Source: Stomorhina lunata
Taxonomy: Eukaryota > Arthropoda > Insecta > Diptera > Rhiniidae
Direction: 5' to 3'
Assembly (NCBI GenBank): GCA_933228675.1
Contig: OW121742.1
Coordinates: 41,056,976 to 41,120,975, forward strand
Length of the DNA stretch: 64,000 nt
Shown in pieces: positions 47,311 to 59,184 of this stretch. How positions within the stretch are numbered: position 1 is the stretch's first letter; each line of letters opens with the position of its first letter. The notes under the pieces are model-generated. The model had not been told where the DNA came from. It worked only from the letters and a program-made list of their open reading frames with translations, and made no database searches. Both the position numbers and the translations under genes were made by a program.

Positions 47311-49277
47311 TATACCCTTCACCACCATAGCACAGTAGGAAATTACAGCCAAAACCCCCAAAAATGTTTTTAATTTTTTTTGAGAAATTTTAGTGCCAGA
47401 TTAGAGCTGACATTTCAAAACATGTAATCGTAATTTTTTATCATACTGCATTGCCTACTAAGGCTGTAATAATTCCTCAAAGTTTGAATATTTGTTTATA
47501 TGTTCGTAATAAAATTATTTGTATATTTGAACGCATATATAAAATTCGCTTAATTTTGGAATACGTGTACAATTTTGACTTTTTCTTTTTTGAATTAAAA
47601 AGAAGATAGCTTTTACTAATCAACAGCGCTAATTTCAATATCTTTTGACCTATGCTTCATCTAGAATTCTAGCGGTTAAAACAACCATAAAAAATTAAAA
47701 AAAAAAATTATTACAAAGTTTGATAGACCGCGAATTTTTTTTAGAGACTTTTAGAGGTTGAAGCACAACACTCTCTAATAGCTGAATTCAATAATTAATA
47801 AGCCCTATGAATTTCATATCCATTTGCATCCCATTTCAAGAATTATAACGTTTTTAGTAACACCCCTTTTTCACAATTTTTTGAAATTTATCGCTAAAAA
47901 ATCACTACTTGAAGTGAAATATAGGCGTGATGTAATATTTTTATGAAATTTTCTTTAGTTTCCCTTCTAATTCTATGCAAAATTTATATATAAAGATAAA
48001 AAACAACAAAATTTTTAATTTTGAATGACTTTTGTATAATTTATTTAAGTATATAGGTGGTGGTCACATAATTGTGGACGCAATAAAAATTTTTAAATCT
48101 GCAAATTTAATATTATTCAAGAACTCGTAATTTTTTTATAAAAATATTCAATGTTTAGAGTTTTTCTGTAGGTTTGTTAGAAGCATACAAAATCTGGTTT
48201 TAAGCTCATAGTATGAACCCAATATCTCTGAAAGGAGATATCCGATTTTGTCAAGTCATGTATCGTAGGATAGGTATTCTTTTCATATATTATCCTATTT
48301 AAGTAAATCATTTTTATAATCGCCAGCAAAGATTTTTTAGCATGTTTAGTAGTCCAGTTTTATGTGACCACAGACTTTATATTTTCTTAAAAAAATTATT
48401 TCAGTTTAACTAAGGGTATATTATTTATATACACTAAAAATTTCAAATACAAAAGTCAATAAATGACCAAGTTATTGAGTTTTGGCCGTATTCTCCCACT
48501 GTGCATAGGTGGAAAGGGTATTATAAGTTTGTGCTGATATATGTAACGCATAGAAATATTTGTTTTAGACCCATCTTTTAGTATACCAATAGGCTTAGGA
48601 TCACTTTCTGAGTCGATTTAGAGATGTCCGTCCATCCGTGAGTCTGGCTGGCTGGACGGATCCCCATATAAACCTTGTAATCAAACTACAGGTCGCAATT
48701 CTAAAGATAATTTGATGAAATTTGGCAAAGATAATTTTTTTTGATAATGGGACCATGGCTATTGAAATTCGTCAAAAACGGTCCATTATTTATGGTACCT
48801 CCAATAGGTCCCACTTCCCGGAATTGATATATTGGCCATAAAAATCAATATTTTTTCACGAAATTTAAAGCAAATACTGCTTATGTAAACTCAAATCACT
48901 GTACTAAATTGAAATCGGTCCACGTTTGACCATAGCTTCCATACAAACTCTTTTCTCAAAACGCACTAAATGAGACAAAATTCACTAAAACGCTAGTAAG
49001 TCCGAAGTTAATGAGAATTTTAAGTTTATTTTTTGCATACATAACTTTTGTAACATCTTGTAATCAATTTGCTAAGTTTCAAGATAATCGATCCATATTT
49101 GACCCTAGCTCTCATATAAGTCCAAATGGCGGAAACATCTTAAATTTATAAGTTTTGAGAATATGTTTGTATGATGGCAAAATTTAGCAAATATTTGTCT
49201 TTATACAGGAAAAAGAACACTTTTGACCTTAGTGGTGAAGGGTATCGTATGGTCGGGCTTGACCGACTTACTTGTTA
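47311..49277 (+). mobile_element. HINE-A, split by a Transib-like insertion
   Basis: The first 20 bases (TATACCCTTCACCACCATAG, 47,311-47,330) are separated from the rest (from CATAGGTGGAAAGGG, 48,504) by a 1,173-bp element. The remainder is complete, ending with the GGTCGGGCTTGACCGAC hairpin at about 49,252 and TTACTTGTT. Removing the insert and one CATAG restores the usual HINE-A start. Confidence 0.85.
47331..48503 (+). mobile_element. Transib-like non-autonomous element
   Basis: 1,173 bp with ends CACAGTAGGAAATTACAGCC and, inward from the right, CACAGTGGGAGAATACGGCC (21 of 25 positions match over the extended TIR). It is flanked by a perfect 5-bp duplication CATAG (47,326-47,330; 48,504-48,508). 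A CACAGTG-like terminus and a 5-bp TSD are hallmarks of Transib, the superfamily from which RAG1 derives. No transposase frame is visible, so it would need an enzyme in trans. The assignment rests on the ends only. Confidence 0.72.
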
Positions 49278-49682
49278 AAGCTTCAAAATGTTCAAGGTTT
49301 AAAGAAAATATATAGAGTACCAATATTTAAAGATCTTACTGTAATTGTATTATTTACCTTAACCAAGTGCTATATTTACACAAACAAATAATTACATTCA
49401 TGTATGTATGCCTGTGTGTATTAAAAATGCGTATATGACCCTTTGACACTTTTTAATATGTAAATGCAAAACAACAGCAGAAATGAAAAAAGGAAACATA
49501 CATTTCAACACCATTTCCGCCACCGCATATGACAAAGAAACACAATTTACCCACAAGAATAAATACTATTTGTATAAAATTAACTCGAAAGAAAAACGAC
49601 ATCAGTAAATCTACATTTAAGTTTCAAAGAAAAACACATTTGAAACAAGAACATGCGTTTTATCGGCATAAATCTATTTTAA
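49278..49682. other. Non-coding sequence
   Basis: No feature recognised; the short frame at 49,529-49,726 runs into HINE-A and is not called. Confidence 0.5.
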
Positions 49683-50477
49683 AACAAGTAAGAAAGTGCT
49701 ATAGTCGGTCAAGCCCGACCATATGATACCCATAACCATTAAGGTCGAAGGTGTTCTTTTTCGTGTATAAAGACAAATTTTTGCAAAATTTTGCCTTCAT
49801 ACAGAAATTTTCTCAAAACTTATATATTTAAGCTGTTTCCGTCATTTGGACTTATATGACAGCTAGGGTCAAATGTGGACCGATTATCTCGAAATTTGGT
49901 ATATTGATTACAGTTTTTACAAAAATTATATATACAAAAAATAAACTTAAAATTCTTATTATCTTCAGATTTACGAGCGTTTTAGTGATGAAGTGCATTT
50001 TGACAGAAGAGTTTGTATGGGAGCTATGGTCAAATGTGGACCGATTTCAACGAGATTTGGTACAATGTTTTAAGTTTACATAAGCATTATTTGTTGTAAA
50101 TTTCATGAAAAAATGTTGATATTTGTGGCCAATATATCAATTCCAGGAAGTGGGACCTATGGGAGGTACCATAAATAATGAATCGATTTTGACGAATTTC
50201 AATAGTCATTATAAAGAAACTATCTGTGCCAAATTTCAAGAAATTATCTTTAGAATTGCGACCTGTACTTTGATTACATGGTTTACATGGGGGTCGAGCC
50301 AGCCAGACGGATGATCAGACGGACGGACGGACTGATATCGCAAAATCGACTCCGAAAGTGATTCTAAGTCTATTGGTATACTAAAAGGTGGGTCTTTGGC
50401 AATTATTTCTATGCGTTACATACATCAGCACAAACTTATAATACCCTTTCCTCCTATGGTAGTGAAGAATATAAAAA
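49683..50477 (-). mobile_element. HINE-A, full length, reverse
   Basis: From AACAAGTAAGAAAGTGC with the hairpin GGTCAAGCCCGACC to a degenerate GTGAAGAATATAAAA end. All internal boxes are recognisable in reverse complement, including the GACGGACGGACGG tract near 50,320. Confidence 0.82.
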
Positions 50478-50786
50478 AACTGTTGAAGGGAAAAGTTTTT
50501 ACTTATTACATTTTAAACGGTTTAAAGGTCAATTTGTTCATAAATGTAAAAAGCTTGTCATATGGGTTTTAATGTAGAGAAGTGCATGTAAATATGCGTA
50601 TGCATAGTTAGATGGACTTGATATCTAAAAACATTTAAATTTTAAGAAAATGTTTAATTTAGAAATTAAGGAACTTGAACCCGGTTTTCTTCGCCTATTA
50701 TTAGGTGCTTTTTTTAATCCATGTATATTTTTAGAACCAATGATTTATTGCTCATTTATTTATACAGCAATCGAAAAACATTTAAA
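50478..50786. other. Non-coding sequence
   Basis: No feature seen. Confidence 0.5.
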
Positions 50787-51731
50787 AGCAAGTAAGAGTG
50801 TTATATATTGGCTGTGCCGAATCTTATATACCCACCATCAAATTGTGTTAAATAGTCAGGACAACCACATTGATAGCAATACGGAACACTGTGGTATTTC
50901 TGTAGTAGAAAAGCCATTTTTTGACCACAGCTTTTGAAAAATCTAATGATGCAGTTCTATATAAAATTGTCTAGATATTAAGGATCAATAATTAATTGTT
51001 TTTAGGAAAAAGTTATATTATGTGTTATAAAAAAGGTATTGAAATGTGCTTAATGTTCTAAAAAGAAAAGTGATGAAATTTTTCATCAAACTCTATAACT
51101 CATGAATCGAATATAGTTCCACAGTCTTTACCTTGATGTCAATTTGATTAAGATACAGAAAAAGAAACAACTTAATCTCGTACCTAGTTTAGGAGATATC
51201 AGGATATTAAAAAACTTCTACAAAACTCAAAGTTTTCGTTTTTCTTTAGACAAAAACTAAATTGGCTCGATTTTGCTCGGTGCTCCCACCATAGCCATAT
51301 GAAAGGTGAAAGTCTCTTCTTTCGGATGAGCGAAAAAAATTCACCGAATATTACCGATCTTAGAACAAAGTTCAAAATTTTCTTAAAAAGTCATATAAGT
51401 TGTTAAGCATAAATTAACCAAAAAGTGTTGCAGTCGTTTAGGCGTTACTTTTTAATAAGTCCCGTAGAAGTCGACGGATTTCAGACAAAATTAGTAAAGC
51501 TCTTTTCTTGATCAACCAATAGATTTGTGCCGAATTTTATCAAATTCTGTTAAGAAAGGCGACTTATCTTGCGAAGAAACAAAGTGAAAAATGGGGGCCC
51601 AAAGCAGGTACCCCAAGGAGTGGACGGATTTCAACCAAAAGCTCTTTGTTGGACAAACTTAAAGACGAGTGCAAATTTTTTCAAATTCTGTTGAGAATTC
51701 TGACTTATGTATTGGGAACAATACCAAATAA

Positions 51732-52279
51732 AACAAGTAAGAAAGTGCTATAGTCGGTCAAGCCCGACCATACGATACCCTTCACCACTGAGGTCAAAAT
51801 CCCATTATCTTTAGATTTACGAGCGTTTTAGTGATTTTTGTCTCATTTAGTGCGTTTTTTAAGAAAAGTTTGTATGGGAGCTATGGTCAAATGTGGACCG
51901 ATTTTAACGAAATATAAAAAATATTGATATTTGTGGCCAATATATTAATTCCGGGAAGTGGAACCTATGGGAGGTACCATAAATAATGGACCGATTTTGA
52001 CGAATTTCAATAGCCATGGTCTCATTATCAAAAAAAAGTTATCTGTGCCAAATTTCATCAAATTATCTTTAGAATTGCGACCTGTAGTTTGATTACAAGG
52101 TTTACATGGGGGTCCAGCCAGCCAGACGGACGGATGGACAGACATCGCTAAATTGACTCAGAAAGTGATTCTAAGTCTATTGGTATACTAAAAGGTGGAT
52201 CTAAAAATATTTCCATGCGTTATATACATCAGCACAAACTTATAATACCCTTTCCACCTGTGGTGGTAAAGGGTATAAA
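51732..52279 (-). mobile_element. HINE-A, internally deleted, reverse
   Basis: 548 bp with both ends (AACAAGTAAGAAAGTGC and GTAAAGGGTATAAAA), but part of the centre is missing at about 51,795 and 51,910. It sits inside a 150-bp repeat module. Comparing modules suggests insertion between A residues without target duplication, the Helitron/Helentron mode. Confidence 0.78.
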
Positions 52280-52605
52280 AATGGGGGTCCAACGCAGGTA
52301 CATCAAATAGTCAAGTCTCAACCAAAATTAGTATGTCTTTCTTGGATCAATTAATAGACGTGTGCGGCTATATATATCAATTTATATATAAAGTTTATTC
52401 ATGCAAAATTTGATTGCCATAGCTGTCGTAGTTTTAAATTTAATAGCTTTTAAGTGGCCTTTGTGGCATTTTAGTGATTTCCGGTAGTGGTTTTTATATG
52501 AAAGCTATGGTCAGATATGTACCGATTACTATACAATTTGATATACTGTGACAAATAATTGCATAAAACTTCTCTGTTCTAGATTTAGTTGTCATGGCTA
52601 TAATA

Positions 52606-53909
52606 TCGGGTGGTTAAATTTCAAGGGCCGATGTTGATTTCGAATAAAACGCAAACTATTTAGGAAATTATTGTAATTTTATTTTATTATGATATATTGG
52701 TATTACTCAATTATGTATGAAACAAAATATCGGCCAAATGGGCGCCGCGACCACGGCGGCACACATCCATCCGATGGTTCAAATTTTCGATGACCCTAAG
52801 GCATAATGGAGGTTCTATGCCGTTAATGTGCCGAATTATCTCATCACTTAGCTCTTGAATTGTTGCTGGCTTATCGACGTACACCTTTTCTTTCAAATAA
52901 CCCCAAAGAAAAAAGTCCAACGGTGTCAAATCACATGATCTTGGTGGCCAATTGACATCGCCATTACGTGAGATAACACGGCCATTGAATTTGTTGCGCA
53001 AAAGAGCCATTGTTTCGTTAGCTGTGTGGCAAGTGGCACCGTCCTGCTGAAACCACATATCGTCCACATCCATAACTTCCAATTCGGGCCATAAAAAGTT
53101 CGTTATCATCTCACGATAGCGAACGCCATTCACAGTAACTGCCTGACCGGCCTCATTTTGGAAAAAATACGGCCCGATGATGCCGCCAGCCCATAAACCG
53201 CACCAAACAGTCACTCTTTGTGGGTGCATTGGTTTTTCGACAATCACTCTTGGATTCTCATTCGCCCAAATGCGGCAATTCTGTTTATAGACGAATCCAC
53301 TGAGGTGAAAATGTGCCGCATCACTGAAAATGATTTTCTTCGAAAATTGGTCATCCACTGTTGCCATTTCTTGCCACCATCCTGCCCATTCACGACGTTT
53401 GGAATGGTCAAGAGGCTTTAGTTCTTGAACCAGTTGCACCTTGCAAGTGTGTAAATGCAAGTCTTTATGCATAATGTTCATCAACGACGAGCGAGAGAGG
53501 TGCAATTGTTGGGCACGACGACGAGATGAGGTGGACGGCTCTTCAGCCACACTATCGCGAACTGCAGCAATATTTTCTGCAGTACGAGCTGTACGATCAT
53601 GCACTAGTGTTCTCACATCTTCTACAGATCCGGTTTGCTCGAATTTTTCCACGATTTTTGCGATTGTACGCACATTTAGACGATCAAATTGACCAAAAAA
53701 ATCACGAAGTGCACGATATGCATTTTGATTTGAACGCCTATTTTCATAATAAGTCTGGATAACTTTAACACGTTGTTGGATTGTGTATCTCTCCATGGTT
53801 CAAATTGAGTAAGTCTGAAATAGAGAAATGTCAAAAAAAATCGGAAAAAAAACTTGGCGTTTAGGTGTGGTTTACATTCAACATCGGCCCTTACAATTTA
53901 ACCACCCTT
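52606..53909 (-). mobile_element. Near-complete DD41D (rosa-like) mariner
   Basis: 1,304 bp with 32-bp imperfect TIRs (shared GGGTGGTTAAATT...GGGCCGATGTTGA; about 4 mismatches), flanked by TA at 52,604-52,605 and 53,910-53,911. It contains one uninterrupted transposase gene. It is inserted in a reverse HINE-B. Confidence 0.93.
52711..53796 (-). CDS. Mariner transposase, DD41D (rosa-like), intact
   Basis: 361 residues, a normal length for Tc1/mariner transposases, which cut out and reinsert the element at TA sites in the nucleus. The N-terminal ~60 residues (MERYTIQQRVKVIQTYYENR) form the first helix-turn-helix of the DUF4817 type; a second helix-turn-helix spans about 70-115. The catalytic triad is D159 (IIFSDAAHFHLSG), D252 (WFQQDGATCHTA) and D294 (LTPLDFFLWGYLK). 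There are 41 residues between the last two, the spacing described for the rosa family, against 34 in classical mariner. The frame has no stops or shifts. The ATG at 53,796 lies about 80 bp inside the right TIR, the usual layout. The TIRs, TA duplication and intact frame suggest recent activity. All catalytic residues are present, but activity is untested. Confidence 0.93.
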   Translation of the reverse strand: MERYTIQQRVKVIQTYYENRRSNQNAYRALRDFFGQFDRLNVRTIAKIVEKFEQTGSVEDVRTLVHDRTARTAENIAAVRDSVAEEPSTSSRRRAQQLHLSRSSLMNIMHKDLHLHTCKVQLVQELKPLDHSKRREWAGWWQEMATVDDQFSKKIIFSDAAHFHLSGFVYKQNCRIWANENPRVIVEKPMHPQRVTVWCGLWAGGIIGPYFFQNEAGQAVTVNGVRYREMITNFLWPELEVMDVDDMWFQQDGATCHTANETMALLRNKFNGRVISRNGDVNWPPRSCDLTPLDFFLWGYLKEKVYVDKPATIQELSDEIIRHINGIEPPLCLRVIENLNHRMDVCRRGRGAHLADILFHT

Positions 53910-54745
53910 TATTAGTATGCAATTTATTAGCTTTAATGTAATTTCCGAGGCGGAGTTATATGGAAGCTCTAACCAAATGTTAACCGATTTCGCCCATTTT
54001 CAATATACAATTTCTTCAAGATGTCGGAAATACTTTTATACAATTTAATAACTCTAACTCTTTTCGTTAAGGCGATATTACACTTTTATCTGGCAGACCG
54101 ACGGACATAAACCCCCTTTTTTTGTATTTTTGTGTTTCCGTTAGTTCTTTTATATGAGAGCTATGGTCAAATGATGATCGATTGTAACAAAATTTGGCAT
54201 ACTGGCTAGTATTCATATAGGACTTTCTTGTGCTAAATTTAGTGACTATAGCTGTTGCATTTATTGGCATTCAAGTGTACTTATGGTGAAATTTAGGCTA
54301 TTTCCGTAAGTGTTTTGTATGGAAGCTGTGATTAAATGTGAACCGATTTCGATGAAATTCTATATGCTGTCTAGTGCTTATGAAAAACTTCTATATACCA
54401 AATTTTCTCATCACTGTTGTAATTTGTTGTTTATTAGCAAATAAGCAATTAGCCTAGATGAGGTTATATGGGAGATATGGTCAACTGTGAACCAATTTTG
54501 CCCAATTTCAATATCAATTTTCCGAGAAACGAAGAATATTTTTGCAGTTTCGTTTAAGCATTATATTGCTTTCAACAGACAGACAGACATTGCTCAATTT
54601 TCATAGAATTTCATAAGAGTTCAGAATATATATCTCTTTAGGTTCTTGAGGCAATATTTAGCAAATTACAAAGGGAATGACAATCTCAATATATGGAGGG
54701 TACATTGAGATTGTCATAGATTCTCTTTTTGAAGGTGGGTATAAA

Positions 54746-55101
54746 AACTCAATGGTTTGAAGTGTGATTTTGTGATCGATAAACCAAGATATTTAACCGA
54801 CATAATTCATTTCATTTTAATTTTTTGTTTCTAAATGTATTTGTTTTATTTTCTGGATAATCGCAATCAGTTTAACATTGGTTTATTTAACTTCTATATA
54901 GATTTTACTGACCATTATCTTGATCGATACGTTTTTGTTTAACATTAAACTTCAGATGGAATTGACATGGCCATATATTTAGGGGCCTTTCCAAAAAAGC
55001 TATTCTAAGTATATTTTCCTGTATACCTTAAGGTACGATCAGACTCATTAAACATTTAAATCAAATATTTTGAGTAAAATATTGTCAAAACAATATAATA
55101 A
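54746..55101. other. Non-coding sequence
   Basis: No feature recognised. Confidence 0.5.
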
Positions 55102-55898
55102 ACAAGTAAGAAAGCGCTATAGTCGGTCAAGCCGACCATACGATACCCTTCACTACTAAGGTCAAAGGTGTTATTTTTCCTGTATAAAGACAAATATTTG
55201 CTAAATTTTGCCATCATACAAACATTTTCTCAAAACGTATATATTCAACCTGTTTCCGTCATTTGGACTTATATGAGAGCTAGGGTCAAATGTGGACCGA
55301 TTATCTCGAAATTTGGCAAATTGTTTACAGTTGTTACAAAAATTATGTATGCAAAAAATAAACTCAAAATTTTCATTATCTTTAGATTTACGAGCGTTTT
55401 AGTGATTTTTTGTCTCATTTAGTGCGTTTTTGAAGAAGAGTTTGTATGGGAGCTATGGTCAAATGTTGACCGATTTCAACAAAATTTGGTACAGTGATTT
55501 AAGTTTACATAAGCAGTATCTGTTTTAAATTTCATGAAAAAATATTGATATTTGTGGCTAATATAGCAATTCCGGGAAGTGGGACCTATGGGAGGTACCA
55601 TAAATAATGGACCGATTTTGACCAATTTCAATAGCCATGGTCCCATTATCAAAAACATTATCTGTGCCAAATTTCATCAAATTATCTTTAGAATTGCGAC
55701 CTGCAGTTTGATTACAAGGTTTACATGGGGGTCCAGCCAACCAGACGGACGGACGGACATCGCTAAATCGACTCAGAAAGTGATTCTAAGTCTATTGGTA
55801 TACTAAAAGATGGGTCTAAGACAAATATTTCTATGCGTTACAAACATCAGCACAAACTTATAATACCCTTTCCACCCATGGTGGTGAAGGGTATAAAA
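55102..55898 (-). mobile_element. HINE-A, full length, reverse
   Basis: About 797 bp, the cleanest reverse copy. Left end AACAAGTAAGAAAGCGC, hairpin GGTCAAGCCGACC, GACGGACGGACGGACATCGC tract near 55,744, right end GGTGAAGGGTATAAAA. Confidence 0.85.
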
Positions 55899-56020
55899 AT
55901 TTGTGCAAGTGTGACGCACATTTATTTGACGATTTTTATTTGATAAAATACAGAAAAAATATGTTCAAAGTATAAACAAAAAAACAGGTTTTATTTATGG
56001 TCACACTGAAGATTAATGTC

Positions 56021-56142
56021 GGGTTTATATAACTCAGGCGACTGACGATTGAGTAAAATTTACATGTGTTTTGTTATTGTAACAAAAACAAAATACATGT
56101 AAATTTCACTCAATCGTCAGCCGCTTGAGTTACACAAATCCC
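56021..56142. repeat. Long imperfect hairpin (small MITE)
   Basis: 122 bp with ~47-bp arms (GGGTTTATATAACTCAGGCG and the complement of GCTTGAGTTACACAAATCCC) at about 85% identity. The loop itself pairs (GTTTTGTTA/TAACAAAAAC). Probably a minimal foldback MITE; its ends and target duplication are not clear. Confidence 0.7.
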
Positions 56143-56204
56143 ACATAAATATTTTCCCAAAAAATATTTGATCAAATTTTTTCAAAACAAAATTGTGTAT
56201 CTGG

Positions 56205-56300
56205 CAATTTGTTTCTCATATTTGAGTTGTTGTTTCTCAAATTTGATGTTGTTGTTTCTCAAAATTGATGTTGTTGTTTCTCAAATTTGATGTTGTTGTT
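56205..56300 (+). repeat. 22-bp minisatellite
   Basis: About four units of TTGTTGTTTCTCAAATTTGA plus TG, nearly identical. Confidence 0.8.
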
Positions 56301-57346
56301 TCTGTTTGAACAGTAAACAATACAAATGCACAGCTGTTATTTGCCCCTGTTTGATGTTACAAAAATTTTGTAAGATTAAATAATTATTTTATCAAAATTT
56401 AATAAAATATTTGCTCTTGCGTGATCACATTACGAAAATTTTTATTTGCTGGCAAATGATATTGATTTGTTCAAATCAACATGTTTCTTGTTTGAACCTC
56501 AAAAATATTTTGTGGTCAGACTACGAGGATCAAATATTTGATAATTTCGATTAAATGTTTAATCAATGTGACCGTAGCTTTAGTCAAATAATTGTATGTG
56601 TAGGGATTCAATTTAATGTTTAAAGGGAACAGAAAAGAAAAAGAAAATTTTCTTGTTAACACTAAGAAAGAATAATTTTTTTAAATCCCCATATAAAGGG
56701 TATCTCAAAATCGATCAACCCTTTTTTGCCCAGGAGCTTTAACTTAAGTAAGTCTGCAAAAAAATACTTTTTTCGGTCCTACAATCAGAGATGTATAATT
56801 GTTAGACTGCTAAGCGATAATGATTAAATTATTATAAGTATAAAATGTAATTCGAGAGCAATGTAATGCTATGTTCATTTATAAGAAGGCCCGATAATCA
56901 TTTTCTTTTCCCTCTGGATCATATCAACGCTAATTGTGGCTTCATTTACACTTAACCAAAAATACATAATACGTATCTAGGAGTACGAGTATGTTGTAAA
57001 TTTATCTATAAAATACAAACACTATCTACTCCTTTCTTACACCAAAAGTTAAATATTTGGAGGTGTTTATTTGCTTTTCTTTTAGGAATTTTCTTGTGTA
57101 CAAGTACCCAAATATTTATTTGTTTGCTGGCAGGTTCCTGAGTTCTTGAATGTTGAGGAAGGTATTTGGTCAGTAATCAAGTGCGCTTGTAAAAAACGTA
57201 TTTGTTAGAGGAAAATTTTGTGGTTTGTTTAGATTTTTAAAGATATTAAATGTTTTTGAGGATTTTTTTGAGTAGATATTTCAGTTTTTTTTTTTTTTTT
57301 TGATAATTGGTGGAATTAGGGTTTTTGATAAATATTTTAAAGTCAT

Positions 57347-58611
57347 CCCAGTAAAACTTTTCATTACCAAATAATGAGTTAAACAGTTAAACTATTGAAC
57401 ACGAACTACTTACTCATTCGCTGTTTAAGTCATTACATTAACATGGGGATGTCATTGGAGGCAAGTACTTACCAATTGCAGAAAAGTAATGACTTGGGTA
57501 AGCAATTTAAAAGCAACAACAACAACAGCAACAACTTTTTTGTTGTTGTTTTATTAAAAACATATATTTTTAAACGAAATACAAAATTTTTTTTATGATC
57601 CCATGGGGGCTCGAACCCAGACTCTCCGACTGCTAGACAGAGACTCTTTCACTGAGCTACTTCATATGTTGAAAACTTAGCAGCTTATAATTAATATAAA
57701 CAATTTTTATTTTTAGATCCAAAATCATGTGAAAATAACTTTGTTTTTCCCTGCTTTTTTTTGCTTTGTTGTAATTTTTGGAAAAATGTTTTTATACGAT
57801 TTTTTGTAATTATTTTAAAACTTTTTTAAAATTATTTTAAAACTTAAATAATTTAAATCTTCTTTTTTGTATAAGTTTTTACATAAGATTGACTCTTACT
57901 TACTTAAATGCCACAACCTGTTAAGGTCAAAGTCCGAGCATATTTTAAAATTCCATGGATTTCGATCTTGTTCCTCTACTTGGTCTTTCTATCGAAGTTT
58001 CGGACATCCTCCTCTTATATTAGGTAGTGGGACATTTCAATTCTAATTTTATCCTCTTCATTGTATTTTTTTTAAGAGAGGGTTACTAGCCCGTAATCCT
58101 AACCCATTTTTATCGATCTTACGGGACAACTCTCGGAACATGTTAACTCACAATATTAATGGGTGTTAAACTAGCTCCCCGGGTGATACCATGAGGAGGT
58201 GTGATTCCACAGTTGAGATGAAGGATGACCCAGATAAGTTGGGCTTACCAAGTTAAGACCAATTAGAATCGTATTTGGTATTCAACATCCCCTACATAAT
58301 CAAAATTGACTCATGATGGTATTTTTTTATTAACGTGAGTTAGTTTTACAAAGTTTTTTTACAGAAGATAATATTTAAGTTCTTAAAATTCAAAAATCAT
58401 TTAAAAAGACTCTTTTAATAAAAAAAAAAAAAAAACTAAAAAAAATGTTTGCCCTTGGTGGGATTTGAACCGGGGCCATTCAGTTTAAATTACCATCTTA
58501 ATTACAAATAAGTACTTCTGTAATAACTTATTATTTATTCGGATGGTATGTTGTAGTCGTTACAAGGTAACCAGTTATCAGAGTACTTGCAATTACCAAA
58601 GTTTTGCTGGG
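57347..58611 (+). mobile_element. Non-autonomous TIR element T, copy 2
   Basis: 1,265 bp, from CCCAGTAAAACTTT to AAAGTTTTGCTGGG. It is about 95% identical to copy 1 by eye and retains the block with CCCCGGGTGATACCATGAGG (about 58,178) that copy 1 has lost. No transposase frame. It contains the same two tRNA-like segments. Confidence 0.77.
57599..57667 (-). other. tRNA-like segment in element T copy 2
   Basis: The B box GGTTCGAGCC (57,608-57,617, minus strand) is intact. The A box reads TAGCTCAGTGA, one change from copy 1. Same weak T and acceptor stems as at 15,509-15,577. Confidence 0.5.
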
Positions 58612-59184
58612 TATATAAAGCAAAATATAAAATTTTTTGAAAATGAGTTAATTCACTTAATTGTGTATAAATTCGAAAATAATCAATTGATTTTTATGGT
58701 CGATATCTCGTTTTGTTGCTATTATATGTGGCTTTGCGACAGAATAATTAATTTGCGACAGAATAATTAATCTGAAATTTTTTGCCGTTTTCTATTTTTC
58801 ATGATTTTTTTAAAACAAAATTTTTTGAAATTTTTACATAAAAAATATATTTTTTTCTTAAATTTTTTATTGTAACTCTGATACTATTGATCCGATTGAA
58901 ACGCGATATATAGACGAATCAAAGGCTATATAAATCTTAATTTTTCTGATTTTATTTTAATAATATCGGACTAGTACTTTTTGAGTTATCATTAATTATT
59001 TGAAGAAACGTATGAAAATAATTGCAATTTAAAAAAAAAAAAAAAAATTTAATCTTGCCATATAATTAAAAAATTTTACCATTTTTGTACTAAGGTAGCC
59101 ATGATACATCAAATGTATATAGTGGTTACTGGAGCACATTATTGCTGTTGCCCTGTGTAATAAATTTAAAAAAAAATTTATAAA
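58612..59184. other. Non-coding sequence
   Basis: AT-rich; a 17-bp direct duplication (GCGACAGAATAATTAAT) lies near 58,735-58,770. No gene is evident. Confidence 0.5.

Larger units (their letters stand above)
50787..54745 (-). mobile_element. HINE-B composite, reverse, with nested insertions
   Basis: The hairpin end lies at the left (AGCAAGTAAGAGTGTTATAT, GGCTGTGCC, TATACCCACCATCA) and a GAAGGTGGGTATAAAA end at the right near 54,735. HINE-B modules are clear at 52,380-52,605 and 53,910-54,745. The stretch 51,040-51,730 contains an unrelated ~150-bp module (GTSGACGGATTTCA at 51,470 and 51,620, a third at about 52,300), so the left part may be a chimera. It hosts a HINE-A (51,732-52,279) and a mariner (52,606-53,909). 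Confidence 0.6.
55899..57346. other. Non-coding sequence with hairpin and minisatellite
   Basis: Holds the hairpin at 56,021-56,142 and a 22-bp minisatellite at 56,205-56,300; otherwise unique AT-rich sequence with no gene. Confidence 0.5.

Noticed and set aside
53218..53762. Plus-strand frames over 53,218-53,762
   Set aside because: They are antisense shadows of the mariner transposase.
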